Origin: Hydrogenophaga taeniospiralis
Lineage (GTDB): Bacteria; Pseudomonadota; Gammaproteobacteria; Burkholderiales; Burkholderiaceae_C
NCBI RefSeq assembly: GCF_020510445.1
Contig: NZ_JAHBAG010000001.1
Location: 3,200,501 to 3,264,500 of the forward strand
Direction of reading: 5' to 3'
DNA length: 64,000 nt
How positions within the stretch are numbered: the first letter of the stretch is position 1; each line of letters opens with the position of its first letter. The position numbers and the translations under genes are program-made. The notes under the pieces were generated by a model that was not told the origin of the DNA, did no database searches, and was given only the letters and a program-made list of their open reading frames with translations. Shown here piece after piece: positions 34,683 to 43,442 of the stretch.

Positions 34683-36242
34683 ATGAAAAATCACGCGATC
34701 AAAGTTGAAAAGCAAGGCCTCAAGGTCACCCAGGCTGCGGACATCAAAGACAGCCAGATCCACCTGAAGGCCGACGCCGTGGTGGTGGGCTCGGGAGCGG
34801 GCGGCGCCATTGCCGCCTACGAGCTGGCCAAGGCGGGCAAGAAAGTGGTGGTGTTGGAGGCGGGCCCGTACATCACCTCCGACAAGTTCCCCGAAATGCT
34901 GGCCGTGGCCATGGGAACGCTCTACCAGGACCACGGCGGGCAGACCAATTCGGCGGGCGACATTTCGGTGCTGCAGGGCGCTTGCGTGGGCGGCTCCACC
35001 GTGGTCAACGCCGCGCTGTGCTTTCGCACGCCCGACTACTACCTCAAGCTGTGGGCCAAGGAATTCGGCCTGACCAACCTCACCCCGGCGGTGATGACGC
35101 CCATCTTTGAAAAGGTGGAGCGCAACCTGCACATCAAGACCGTGGGGCCGCAGGAAACCAGCCCCGGCGCGCTGCTGATCGGCCAGGGCATGGACAAGCT
35201 GGGCTACCCCCAGGGCAAGGCCCGGCGCAACATCAAAGACTGCGCCATGACCGGTTTTTGCTTCAGCGGCTGCACCACCGACCGCAAGCAGTCCATGCTG
35301 GTGACCTACCTGCCATGGGCGGTGGCGCATGGGGCCGTCATCCACTCGGACACCCGCGTCACCGAGGTGCTGGCCAAAGAGGGCAAGGCGGTGGGCGTCA
35401 AGGGCGAGATCATCGACCCGGCCACGGGCCGCAAGAAGGCGGACATCCAGGTCGATGCGCCCATCGTGGTCATGGCCGCCGGCCCCATCCAGACGCCGCT
35501 GCTGCTGCTCAAGAGCGGGCTGGCCAACAGCAGCGGGCAGGTGGGCAAGAACTTCGCGTGCCACCCGTCCATGTCGGTCACCGCCGAGTTTCCGCACGAG
35601 GTGCGCGATTTCCACGGCGCCACCCACTCGCTGTACATGGACCAGAACACCCTGCCCGACAAAGGCGGCTACATCCTGCTCAACGCCATTCAGGAACCGG
35701 TGGAAGCCAGCTTCCAGGCCGAGCCGGGCACGGGCAAGCCTTATGTGGCCTACATGTCGGGCTACAAGAACACCATCCGCCTGATCAGCCTCATTCACGA
35801 CCAGAACGTGGGCCAGGTGAGCTGGAAGGATGGCCAGAAAGACATCAGCTACTTCGTGGACGATCAGGACTTCGAGGCCATGAAGAAGGGGCTGATCGCC
35901 ACGGCCAAGATCCTGTTCGCCTCGGGCGCTAAGCGGCTGTACCTGCCCACCACCCACATCTCCAGCATCGACCGCGTGGAAGACGTTGAAAAGGTCATCG
36001 GCGGCCTGAAGAACGAGCCCGCCCGCTACAAGTACACCTCGTTCCACCCGCAGGGCACCTGCCGCATGGGCCGCGACCCGAAGAAGACCGTCGTCAATCC
36101 CCATGGCGAGACGCACGACGTAAAAAACCTCTACGTGGTCGACGCCAGCCTGCTGCCCACCTCCATCGGCTACAACCCGTCGGAAACCGTGTACGCGCTG
36201 GCGCACTACGTGTGCGACCAGATGCTCAAGGCCAGAGCATGA
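34683..36242 (+). CDS. GMC-family FAD-dependent alcohol dehydrogenase
   Basis: The 519-residue flavoprotein has the dinucleotide-binding motif VVVGSGAGGAIAAYELA at about 38-54, the GMC signature region (QGACVGGSTVVNAALC), and the C-terminal catalytic block FHPQGTCRMG plus VVDASLLPTSIGYNPSETV (His and Asn of the GMC active site). Three cysteines, C187, C193 and C197 (DCAMTGFCFSGC), sit where related dehydrogenases bind an Fe-S cluster. No signal peptide is present, so export with the preceding Tat protein is likely. The substrate is probably an alcohol whose aldehyde product is used by the operon's aldehyde dehydrogenase. Confidence 0.92.
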   Translation: MKNHAIKVEKQGLKVTQAADIKDSQIHLKADAVVVGSGAGGAIAAYELAKAGKKVVVLEAGPYITSDKFPEMLAVAMGTLYQDHGGQTNSAGDISVLQGACVGGSTVVNAALCFRTPDYYLKLWAKEFGLTNLTPAVMTPIFEKVERNLHIKTVGPQETSPGALLIGQGMDKLGYPQGKARRNIKDCAMTGFCFSGCTTDRKQSMLVTYLPWAVAHGAVIHSDTRVTEVLAKEGKAVGVKGEIIDPATGRKKADIQVDAPIVVMAAGPIQTPLLLLKSGLANSSGQVGKNFACHPSMSVTAEFPHEVRDFHGATHSLYMDQNTLPDKGGYILLNAIQEPVEASFQAEPGTGKPYVAYMSGYKNTIRLISLIHDQNVGQVSWKDGQKDISYFVDDQDFEAMKKGLIATAKILFASGAKRLYLPTTHISSIDRVEDVEKVIGGLKNEPARYKYTSFHPQGTCRMGRDPKKTVVNPHGETHDVKNLYVVDASLLPTSIGYNPSETVYALAHYVCDQMLKARA

Positions 36243-36264
36243 GCGCCGCACGGAGGGCAGGGCA

Positions 36265-37131
36265 GTGAACCGGCCCGATGACCAGTTCACCACCGTAGCG
36301 GGTCACCAAGTCCGGTACTGGCAGGTGGGCCGGGAAGGGCCCGCGGTGGTGTGCCTCCACGGCATCGGCTGCTCGGTTCTGGAGTGGGAACACAGCATCC
36401 ACGCCCTGGCCACGCGGCACCGGGTGTACGCGCTGGACCTGCTGGGTTGCGGGCTCACGGCCAAGCCCGCCGATGCGAGCTACGACGTGGCGACCCTGGC
36501 CCGGTTCACGCTGGGGTTCATGGACGCCATGGGGCTGGATCGGGCTTCGCTGGTGGGCAACTCGCTCGGCGCTCGGGTGGCCATGGAGTGTGCTGCGATG
36601 GCCCCAGAGCGGGTGCCATCGCTGGTGCTCTCGGCTCCCGCAACCATGGCCAACCCGACCCTGTTCGATTTCCGGCTGGCCTCGCTGCCGGGGCTGGGTG
36701 AGCTGCTCACCCGGCCCACCGCGTGGGGCACCGCCCGGCTGTGGCGAACGGCGGTGGCCGACCCGGCGTGCATCACGCCAGAGATGGTGCGGGAGAAAGT
36801 GGCGCTGGCCCGGCAACCGGGTGCCCAAGAGGCGTTCCTGAAAACCTTGCGGGGCTTGATCCACCTGGGCGGCTTTCGCCCATCGGTGATGGACGACGCC
36901 CATGCCAAGGCCCGCCGCATCCAGGCGCCCACCTGCGTGGTCTGGGGCCGGCAGGACCGGTTTCTGCCTGTGGCCCACCTCGACACCCTGATGCGGCTGG
37001 TGCCCCACGCGAAGCCGGTGGTGCTGGCGTCCTGTGGGCATGCGCCCATGGTGGAGCGGCCGGCGGATTTCAGCCGGATCGCGCTGGACTTCCTGGCCGG
37101 CGCGGGCGCGCAGCAGAACCATCCGGGTTGA
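36265..37131 (+). CDS. Alpha/beta-fold hydrolase
   Basis: The 288-residue protein has an oxyanion-hole motif (CLHGIGCSVLEWE) and the catalytic triad S100 in VGNSLGAR, D231 in WGRQDRF and H259 in CGHAPM. It has no signal peptide. It starts 22 bases after the GMC gene and closes the sigma-54 operon, so it may cleave an ester or lactone that feeds the alcohol/aldehyde dehydrogenase pair. C-C bond hydrolases share this fold, so the reaction is open. Confidence 0.9.
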   Translation: MNRPDDQFTTVAGHQVRYWQVGREGPAVVCLHGIGCSVLEWEHSIHALATRHRVYALDLLGCGLTAKPADASYDVATLARFTLGFMDAMGLDRASLVGNSLGARVAMECAAMAPERVPSLVLSAPATMANPTLFDFRLASLPGLGELLTRPTAWGTARLWRTAVADPACITPEMVREKVALARQPGAQEAFLKTLRGLIHLGGFRPSVMDDAHAKARRIQAPTCVVWGRQDRFLPVAHLDTLMRLVPHAKPVVLASCGHAPMVERPADFSRIALDFLAGAGAQQNHPG

Positions 37132-37150
37132 CGTGCCGGCGGCCCGCCGG

Positions 37151-38011
37151 CTACGCCTCGGACTGCATGCGCAACCGGTGCGCCTGCTCCTCGGCCTGTG
37201 CGTCGCCAATCTCACGCAGCACGCCGCCCAGGTCCACCGCGCCTTGTGGGCGCGCAAAGTGGCCCGTCAGCGCCACGTCGGTGCCGAGCATGCCGCGCTG
37301 GTACAGGTCCCAGATCTCGGGGCCGTGGGCGGTGGCCAGCAGCTCGGGTGCGAACTGGCCGAAGAAGTCGCGCAGGTTGGCCACGTCGCGCAGCAGCATG
37401 CGCTGGGCGTGGTTGTTGCCCGCGGCGTCCACCGCCTGCGGCAGGTCGATGATCACCGGGCAATCCGCGCCGTCCACGTGGCCGAGCAGGATGTTGAATT
37501 CCGACAGGTCACCGTGCACAACGCCCGCGCCCAGCATGCGCACCACCTCCACCAGCAGCGCGGCGTGGTGGGTGCGCGCGGCCTCGGGCGTGAAGCTCAG
37601 GTCGTTCAAGCGCGGGGCGGCGTCGCCCTGGGCGTCGGTCACCAGCTCCATCAACAGCACGCCGTCGTGAAAGTTGTGGGGCTGCGGCACCCGCACGCCG
37701 GCAGCGGCCAGGCGGTACAGGGCGTCCACCTCGGCGCTTTGCCAGGCGGCTTCCTGCGCCTGGCGGCCGAACTTCGTGCCCTTGGCCATGGCGCGGGCCT
37801 GGCGTGAGTTCTTGACGCGGCGGTTCTCGGTGTAATCCACCGCCTGGCGAAAGCTGCGCTGCGTGGCTTCCTTGTAGATCTTGGCGCAGCGCGTCTCGTC
37901 ACCGCAGCGCACCACGTACACCATGGCCTCCTTGCCGCTCATGAGCTGACGCACCACGGTGTCGATCAGGCCTTCTTCGATCAGCGACTGGAGTCTGGGG
38001 GGTGCTTTCAT
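37151..38011 (-). CDS. RIO-family serine protein kinase
   Basis: The 286-residue protein has the RIO1-like kinase core: a flexible nucleotide loop (SGKEAMVYVVRC), a lysine strand (CAKIYKE), the catalytic loop VVHGDLSEFNILL and the metal motif VIIDLPQAVD. RIO kinases are universal in archaea and eukaryotes for ribosome maturation. Bacterial members are less understood and several proteobacteria carry one. It stands alone, convergent with the sigma-54 operon. Confidence 0.9.
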   Translation of the reverse strand: MKAPPRLQSLIEEGLIDTVVRQLMSGKEAMVYVVRCGDETRCAKIYKEATQRSFRQAVDYTENRRVKNSRQARAMAKGTKFGRQAQEAAWQSAEVDALYRLAAAGVRVPQPHNFHDGVLLMELVTDAQGDAAPRLNDLSFTPEAARTHHAALLVEVVRMLGAGVVHGDLSEFNILLGHVDGADCPVIIDLPQAVDAAGNNHAQRMLLRDVANLRDFFGQFAPELLATAHGPEIWDLYQRGMLGTDVALTGHFARPQGAVDLGGVLREIGDAQAEEQAHRLRMQSEA

Positions 38012-38253
38012 CCACGCATTTTGCGCCCGGGGCCGGCGGGCCCTGAACGGTCCGGGCCTTTTGTTTATTCGACCCCCTTGTTTTTAATGAATTCGGGGTG
38101 GGTTGCGGGATTCCGATGAATACCATTGGATTAGCTGAAAAAAGTTTGTCCATTCACTCAATTTGTCACGGGTCGTGCCGATAGTTTGTTTGTGTTGAAG
38201 ATAAGAAGAAGCGCTCGGGATTGGCACATTGATCAAATTGAAAGGGTAATAGC

Positions 38254-38697
38254 ATGAAACACGCCAAATGGGGTTTGTCACTGGTGGCCTTGATGGGTCT
38301 GGCCGCTTGCTCTACACCCGTGACGAATCCGGCCGTTGCCGATGGATTCGACGCCAGCATCACCCGGTTCTCACATTCCGACGTGAATGAGGCCGCGAGC
38401 GCCTATGTGGCCTTGTACAAGAAGACCATCGAAAAAAGCGTTTCCCAGCGGAAGTACCAGGAAGACCTGGCCTACAAGCACCTGAGCGCCGAGGCCTGTT
38501 TCGACAGCCGTGCCAACCGCTTGCTGAACAAGCCGGTTTCACACAAAGAGAAGGAAGAATTGATTCTTTCCTATGTGTCGCGCGAAGAACTGCAGCAATA
38601 CAAAACCCTGTCCAAGGGCTATTTCAATCGAATCAATGCGCTCGAATTGCTGACCTGCGATACGGCCGGTCTCAAGTTGGCGTCCAACAGTTTCTAG
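38254..38697 (+). CDS. Small lipoprotein of unknown function
   Basis: The 147-residue protein has a lipoprotein signal (lipobox GLAACS, lipidated Cys at about residue 19). The mature part is helical, with TIEKSVSQRKYQEDL and SHKEKEELILSYV, and two further cysteines (SAEACFDS, LLTCDTAG) that may form a disulfide. Family not recognised. The gene and its 240-base leader are visibly AT-richer than their neighbours. Its TAG stop shares the palindrome CTAG with the stop of the convergent LysR gene. Confidence 0.8.
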   Translation: MKHAKWGLSLVALMGLAACSTPVTNPAVADGFDASITRFSHSDVNEAASAYVALYKKTIEKSVSQRKYQEDLAYKHLSAEACFDSRANRLLNKPVSHKEKEELILSYVSREELQQYKTLSKGYFNRINALELLTCDTAGLKLASNSF

Positions 38698-39584
38698 AGC
38701 CGCATGCCGCTGAACTCGCTCTTCATCCAGTCGACGAAGCAGCGCGTTCGGGCCGGCAGCAGCCGCGCGTTCGGGTACACCACGTTCACCGGGTTCGGCG
38801 GCGGCTCGTAGGCCTCCAGCACGGTGCGCAAGCGACCCTGCGCCACCAGCGGCATCACCTGGTAGGACAGGAACATGCCGTAGCCCATGCCGGCCGCGCA
38901 GGATTCAATGGCCGGCGCGATGTGGTTGAAGGCCAGGCGGCTTTGCACCGGCACGCTCAGCGGCTTGCCGCGTTCATGAAATTCCCAGTGCGCCGGCGCG
39001 TCGACACGGCCGTGCACGCACCAGGCACCGTTCAGGTCGCGCGGGTGGCGCGGCAGGCCCTGCGCCAGCAGGAAGTCCGGGCTGGCCACCACCACGCGCC
39101 GCACCGAGCCCAACGCTTGCGCCACCAGCGAAGAATCTTCCAGCGCACCGATGCGGATGCCGACGTCGATGCCTTCTTCCAGCAGGTTCACCATGCGGTC
39201 GTTCAGCAACACGGTGCAGCGCACCCGGTCGTGGTGGCGCATGAAACGCACGATCGCAGGCGCCACGTACATGTGGCCGAACAGCACCGGCGCCGCCACG
39301 GTGAGCAAGCCTGACGGGTCGACCGCCGCGGCCGAGAGCGCGAGGTCGGCGGCGTCTGCCGCGGCCAGCACCTCGCGCGCGCCGACCAGGTAGCGCCGGC
39401 CTTCCTCCGTCAGCGAAATGCGCCGCGTCGTGCGGTGGAACAGCCGCACGCCCAGATGCGCCTCCAGGGCGGCCAGGGAGCGCACCACGGCCGGCAGGGA
39501 GCTGGCCAGCCCCTGGGCCGCGCGGGTCAGGCTGCCTTCGTCGGCGATGCGCACGAAGGTGGCCATGGCTTTGAGTTTGTCCAT
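38694..39584 (-). CDS. LysR-family transcriptional regulator
   Basis: The 296-residue protein has a typical N-terminal helix-turn-helix (MATFVRIADEGSLTRAAQGL, then SLPAVVRSLAALEAHLGVRL) and effector domain. It is of the common CrgA/DsdC-like short type found beside glutathione S-transferase genes. It is divergent from the GST gene, with a perfect inverted repeat in between, so it likely controls GST and the gene after it. It overlaps the convergent lipoprotein gene by four bases. Confidence 0.93.
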   Translation of the reverse strand: MDKLKAMATFVRIADEGSLTRAAQGLASSLPAVVRSLAALEAHLGVRLFHRTTRRISLTEEGRRYLVGAREVLAAADAADLALSAAAVDPSGLLTVAAPVLFGHMYVAPAIVRFMRHHDRVRCTVLLNDRMVNLLEEGIDVGIRIGALEDSSLVAQALGSVRRVVVASPDFLLAQGLPRHPRDLNGAWCVHGRVDAPAHWEFHERGKPLSVPVQSRLAFNHIAPAIESCAAGMGYGMFLSYQVMPLVAQGRLRTVLEAYEPPPNPVNVVYPNARLLPARTRCFVDWMKSEFSGMRL

Positions 39585-39614
39585 GCGGTATTGATCCGGT
39601 TATTGCAGCAGTCA

Positions 39615-39649
39615 AATCCGATTTATGCCATTGATCCGGCAATCGGATT
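39615..39649. promoter_or_regulatory. Inverted and direct repeats in LysR-GST intergenic region
   Basis: AATCCGATT (39615-39623) and AATCGGATT (39641-39649) are perfect inverted copies, 17 bases apart. TTGATCCGG is also repeated directly at 39591-39599 and 39631-39639. The arrangement fits a LysR recognition plus activation site. Confidence 0.6.
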
Positions 39650-39694
39650 AAAACAAACTGCGACCGTCCCTTTCACAACCCTTCGGAGAAACCC

Positions 39695-40327
39695 ATGAAT
39701 GCCCCCGCCCAGCCCATCAAGTTCTACCGCTTCAGCACCTCGGGCCACAGCCACCGCGCCGAGCTGTTCCTGAGCCTGCTCGGCCTGCCGGTCGAACCCC
39801 ACGACGTGGACCTGCTCGGTGGTGAGCAGAAGTCGTCCGCCTTCCTGGCGATGAACGCCTTCGGCCAGGTGCCAGTGATCCAGGACGGCGACGTGACCGT
39901 GCCCGATTCCAACGCCATCCTGGTCTACCTGGCGAGCCGCTACGGCAACGGGCGCTGGCTGCCCACCGACCCGGTCGGCGCGGCGCGGGTGCAGCGCTGG
40001 CTCACGGTGGCCGCCGGCCTGGTGGCGTACGGCCCCTGCGCGGCCCGGCTGATCACGGTGTTCAAGATGGACTTCAACGCCAAAGAGGTCATCGCCCGGG
40101 CGCATGGCCTGCTGGCGGTGATGGACAAGGAGCTGCAGCGCTCGCCCTTCCTGGTCGGCGAGCGGCCCACCATTGCCGATGTGGCCAACTACAGCTACAT
40201 CGCCCACGCGCCCGAAGGCAATGTGTCGCTGGCCGACTACCCCAACGTGCGCGCCTGGCTCGCCCGCATCGAGGCCCTGCCGGGTTTTGTGGCGATGCCC
40301 CGGACCGCCGCCGGCCTGCTCGCCTGA
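39695..40327 (+). CDS. Glutathione S-transferase family protein
   Basis: The 210-residue protein has a thioredoxin-like N-terminal domain ([20 protein letters not shown]), the glutathione gamma-glutamyl contact [12 protein letters not shown], and an all-helical C-terminal domain with the folding motif [12 protein letters not shown]. The start follows CGGAGAAACCC. It lies five bases upstream of a PNPOx-like flavoprotein gene, and both are likely under the divergent LysR regulator. The substrate is unknown; detoxification of an electrophile is the usual role. Confidence 0.93.
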   Translation: MNAPAQPIKFYRFSTSGHSHRAELFLSLLGLPVEPHDVDLLGGEQKSSAFLAMNAFGQVPVIQDGDVTVPDSNAILVYLASRYGNGRWLPTDPVGAARVQRWLTVAAGLVAYGPCAARLITVFKMDFNAKEVIARAHGLLAVMDKELQRSPFLVGERPTIADVANYSYIAHAPEGNVSLADYPNVRAWLARIEALPGFVAMPRTAAGLLA

Positions 40328-40332
40328 AGGCC

Positions 40333-41304
40333 ATGGCCGCCGCCCCTTTCCATGCCGGTGAACAGGCGCTGCAGCAGCGCGCCGGCAATCTCGAGCGTCT
40401 GGCCGAGATCGGGCCCAGGGTGGTCCGTGCCGCCCTGCCCGAGCAGCACCAGACCTTTTTCGCGCAGTTGCCGTTCGTCGTGGTCGGCAGCGTGGACGCC
40501 GACGGCCAGCCCTGGGCGTCGGTGCTGGCCGGTCGGCCCGGCTTCGTGCAGGCCTCGAGCGCCGAGCGCCTGCGCATCGCCGCACACCCCTGGCCGCAGG
40601 ACCCGCTGGCGCAGCATCTGCGGCCCGGCGCGCCGCTGGGGCTGCTCGGCATCGAGCCCCACACGCGGCGCCGCAACCGCGCCAATGGGCAGGTGGGCGC
40701 CATGGACGCGGCGGGTTTCGAACTGCTGGTGTCGCAGAGCTTCGGCAATTGCCCGAAGTACATCCAGGCGCGGGAGGCGCGGTTCGTCGAGCAGGGTGGT
40801 GCGGCTCCCCAACCCTTGGCGCGCGGTGATCGGCTCGACGCCGTGGCGCGCCGCCTGATCCAGAACGCCGACACCCTCTTCATCGCCAGCGCCCATCCGG
40901 CGGCCCGCACGCCGGCCAGCGCCGCCGAGGGCGTGGACGTCTCGCACCGCGGCGGCCGACCGGGCTTTGTGCGGATCGACGCCGACGACACGCTCACGCT
41001 GCCGGATTTCAGCGGCAACGGCTACTTCAACACATTGGGCAATCTGGCCCTGGACGCCCGTGCCGGCCTGCTGTTCATCGACTTCGAGCAGGGCGACATG
41101 CTGCAGGTGGCGGCGAGCGCCGAGGTGGTGTGGGATGGCTTCGACGCGGTGGCCTTCGCGGGTGCGGAGCGGCTGTTGCGCCTGCGGGTGTCCACGGTGC
41201 AGCACTGGCCGCGCGCCATGCCCTTGCGCTGGGGTGCGTCGGTCTTGTCGCCCCATCTTGCCAGCCGCGACCGGCCCACCGGCACGGCAGGGATGGAGCG
41301 GTGA
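40333..41304 (+). CDS. Two-domain PNPOx-like flavin-binding protein
   Basis: The 323-residue protein has two split-barrel segments of the pyridoxamine phosphate oxidase-like type. The first is around FVVVGSVDADGQPWASVLAG (residues about 49-68); the second is around NADTLFIASAH (about 175-185) with FSGNGYFNTLGNLALDARAG. The family is often annotated only as FMN-binding or MOSC-associated. It is likely cotranscribed with the upstream GST gene. Confidence 0.85.
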   Translation: MAAAPFHAGEQALQQRAGNLERLAEIGPRVVRAALPEQHQTFFAQLPFVVVGSVDADGQPWASVLAGRPGFVQASSAERLRIAAHPWPQDPLAQHLRPGAPLGLLGIEPHTRRRNRANGQVGAMDAAGFELLVSQSFGNCPKYIQAREARFVEQGGAAPQPLARGDRLDAVARRLIQNADTLFIASAHPAARTPASAAEGVDVSHRGGRPGFVRIDADDTLTLPDFSGNGYFNTLGNLALDARAGLLFIDFEQGDMLQVAASAEVVWDGFDAVAFAGAERLLRLRVSTVQHWPRAMPLRWGASVLSPHLASRDRPTGTAGMER

Positions 41305-41450
41305 CCGTTGGGACACTGCCATGTCTGCGGCAGCCTGTTGCTGCGCGTTGCTCAAGTCGATCCGACAGCTGGTAACAATGGCGTTCGCGCACCCATTGCC
41401 GTGGGGCCATGGCGGGCCTATCCTGAAACCCACAGTCTTGTTGGAGTTTC

Positions 41451-42128
41451 ATGCCCAAACCCCCTGTTTCCACGCCGCGCAACCGGACGCCCGACCGCCG
41501 CGCGGCCCTGGCGCAATACCGCTCACGCGCCAACGGCTATGACAACGAGTTGGCGCTGTTCGAACCCCTGCGCCGAGAGGCTGTCGCGCGGCTGAACCTG
41601 GGCCGCGGCGACACCGTGCTGGACGTGGGCTGCGGCACCGGCCTGAGCTTTGCCTTGCTGGACGACGCGGTGGGCCACCAGGGCCGCATCGTGGGCATCG
41701 AACAGTGCCCCGAGATGATGGACAAGGCCCGCGAGCGGATTGCCGCGCAGGGCTGGAAACATGTGAGCCTGGTCCAGGCGCCCGCCGAAACGGCGCATCT
41801 GGACGAGCTGGCCGATGCGGCCCTGTTTCACTTCACGCACGACGTGCTGCAATGCCCCGAGGCCATCGCCAACGTGCTGCGCCACCTCAAGCCCGGCGCG
41901 CGCGTGGTCGCCACCGGGCTGCATTGGGCGCCGCTGTGGGCCTGGCCGGTGAACCTGTTCGTGCTGGGGGCGGCGCTGTATTCGGTCACCGCCATGGATG
42001 GCCTGGGGCAACCCTGGAGCGGGCTGGCCACGCAACTGGACGCATTCGAGGTGGACGACGGCGCGATGATGGGGGGCGTGTACATAGCCACGGGAACGTG
42101 GCGGGGCGCGGAACACCGGGGCACTTGA
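41451..42128 (+). CDS. Class I SAM-dependent methyltransferase
   Basis: The 225-residue protein has the SAM-binding motif I VLDVGCGTGLSF, an acidic residue at the end of strand 2 (VGIEQCPEMM) and motif III (LRHLKPGARVVATG). Its layout resembles UbiE/Methyltransf_25 enzymes, but the C-terminal region is hydrophobic (PLWAWPVNLFVLGAALY), possibly touching membrane or a lipid substrate. The substrate is not predictable. It is convergent with the gspA-gspB-ABC ATPase group. Confidence 0.88.
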   Translation: MPKPPVSTPRNRTPDRRAALAQYRSRANGYDNELALFEPLRREAVARLNLGRGDTVLDVGCGTGLSFALLDDAVGHQGRIVGIEQCPEMMDKARERIAAQGWKHVSLVQAPAETAHLDELADAALFHFTHDVLQCPEAIANVLRHLKPGARVVATGLHWAPLWAWPVNLFVLGAALYSVTAMDGLGQPWSGLATQLDAFEVDDGAMMGGVYIATGTWRGAEHRGT

Positions 42129-42142
42129 AGTGAACCCCGGCC

Positions 42143-42781
42143 TCAGCCGCCCGGCGTTTCGCCCAGGGTGAGCACCCGGGCCAGCGGCACACCTTCTGGG
42201 GGCTGGTAATCCGCCAGCACCCAGGCCCGGCTGGGGTGATTGGCCGCTTCCTGCAGCAGCTCCAGCAAGAAGCGGATGGAGGGCGCGTCCAGCGCGGCGA
42301 AGGGCTGGTCGATCAGCGTGAGCGCGGTGCCGGCGGCAAACGCGGCGCTCAGCCAGACCTTGCGCTTGCTGCCGGCCGAGAGCATGTACAGCGGCTTGTC
42401 CAGGTGGGGTTGCAGCGTGAAGCCCGCCACCAGCTCGGTCAGCGCGGCGCGGCTGAAGGCGGGGTAGTGGTGGCTCAGACTGTCCAGGTAGCCGGCGGCG
42501 CTGATGGCGTCGTGTGCTTCGGTCTGCGGGTCGATCCAGAACACCTGCTGGCGGTAGGCATCGTGCTGCTGGTCCAGCCGCACACCGTGGACGCTGATCG
42601 TGCCGCCCTGGGCCTGCAGGTCGCCCGCCATCAGGCCCAGCAGGGTGCTCTTGCCGCAGCTATCGTCGCCGCGGATCAGGCTGACGCCCGGCGGGATGTT
42701 GAAGCTCAGTTCCTGGAACAGGGCCCGGCCGGGCCAGCCAAAGCTCAACCGGTCGGCCAGCAGCACGGGGGGCGTGTCCAT
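42143..42781 (-). CDS. Lone ABC-type ATPase with atypical catalytic motifs
   Basis: The 212-residue single domain has Walker A GDDSCGKST and resembles CcmA-type ATPases in size. The signature is LSAGS rather than LSGGQ, and the Walker B is TLIDQPFAALD, with Gln where the catalytic Glu is expected. This predicts slow or absent hydrolysis. No permease gene is adjacent. The gene begins 11 bases after the gspB-like gene on the same strand, so it is probably cotranscribed with gspA-gspB. Start taken at ATG 42781 (MDTPPVLLAD), because the domain begins there. Confidence 0.82.
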   Translation of the reverse strand: MDTPPVLLADRLSFGWPGRALFQELSFNIPPGVSLIRGDDSCGKSTLLGLMAGDLQAQGGTISVHGVRLDQQHDAYRQQVFWIDPQTEAHDAISAAGYLDSLSHHYPAFSRAALTELVAGFTLQPHLDKPLYMLSAGSKRKVWLSAAFAAGTALTLIDQPFAALDAPSIRFLLELLQEAANHPSRAWVLADYQPPEGVPLARVLTLGETPGG

Positions 42782-42792
42782 GGTGGTGTGCC

Positions 42793-43428
42793 TCAGTAGT
42801 GGATGTTGTAGCGGGTGCCCCGGTGGTTGAGCACGGCGCCGCGCGGGCCGATCACTTCGAGCTTGAGATCGGGCGCGATGTCCTGGCCTTCGTGCACCAC
42901 CTTGCCATTGGCGATGAGCATGCGGTGCGCCGGGTTTTCGGAGTAGGTGGAGCCGCTGATCTTCACGTCGGGACCCGCGCCGCCGACGTAAGCGGGCAGT
43001 GCGTCTGCGGGGCGCGCCGGGGTTGGCGCCGCCGCCACGGGTGGGGCTTCGGCCGGTGTGGCCACAGGCGCCCGTGGTGGGGCGGGCGCCATGACTGGGG
43101 GCGCAGCGGGCGGGGGCTCGGGTGCCAGGATGGGCAGCGCTGGGGGCGGCGGCGCTGGGGGCGTTGGCATTGACTGGACCATCTGGGCGGCGGCCAGGGT
43201 GGCGGCCGTGGCCGCTTGCGGGGCGGGGGCTGGCGCGCGGCCGCTCCACCACCAGAGCAGCGCCGCGGCCACCGCGAGCACCGTGGTGCCGATCATGAGC
43301 GGGCGACGGCCCATGGCCAGGGGGCCGGTCCGGGTCTGGGGGGCCGTGCCGTGGCTGCGCAGGCCCGGCACGTGGCCACGCTCGCGTTCAGCGTCGGCCC
43401 GTTGGAGTGCGTCGAGGATGAAGGACAT
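42793..43428 (-). CDS. gspB: GspB-like general secretion pathway protein
   Basis: The 211-residue protein begins MSFILDALQRADAERERG, the conserved N-terminus of GspB/ExeB-like proteins. It has one transmembrane segment (GTTVLAVAAALLWWW), a long Ala/Pro-rich periplasmic linker and a C-terminal T2SSB domain (ISGSTYSENPAHRMLIANGK). With GspA it helps place the type II secretion secretin in the peptidoglycan layer. It follows gspA by 14 bases. Confidence 0.9.
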   Translation of the reverse strand: MSFILDALQRADAERERGHVPGLRSHGTAPQTRTGPLAMGRRPLMIGTTVLAVAAALLWWWSGRAPAPAPQAATAATLAAAQMVQSMPTPPAPPPPALPILAPEPPPAAPPVMAPAPPRAPVATPAEAPPVAAAPTPARPADALPAYVGGAGPDVKISGSTYSENPAHRMLIANGKVVHEGQDIAPDLKLEVIGPRGAVLNHRGTRYNIHY

Positions 43429-43442
43429 GTTCGGGTGGGGGT

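Noticed and set aside
38029..38066. Hairpin GGCCC...GGGCC followed by TTTTGTTT on the plus strand
   Set aside because: It looks like a terminator, but no plus-strand gene ends nearby (the hydrolase stop is 900 bases away), so it is not annotated.
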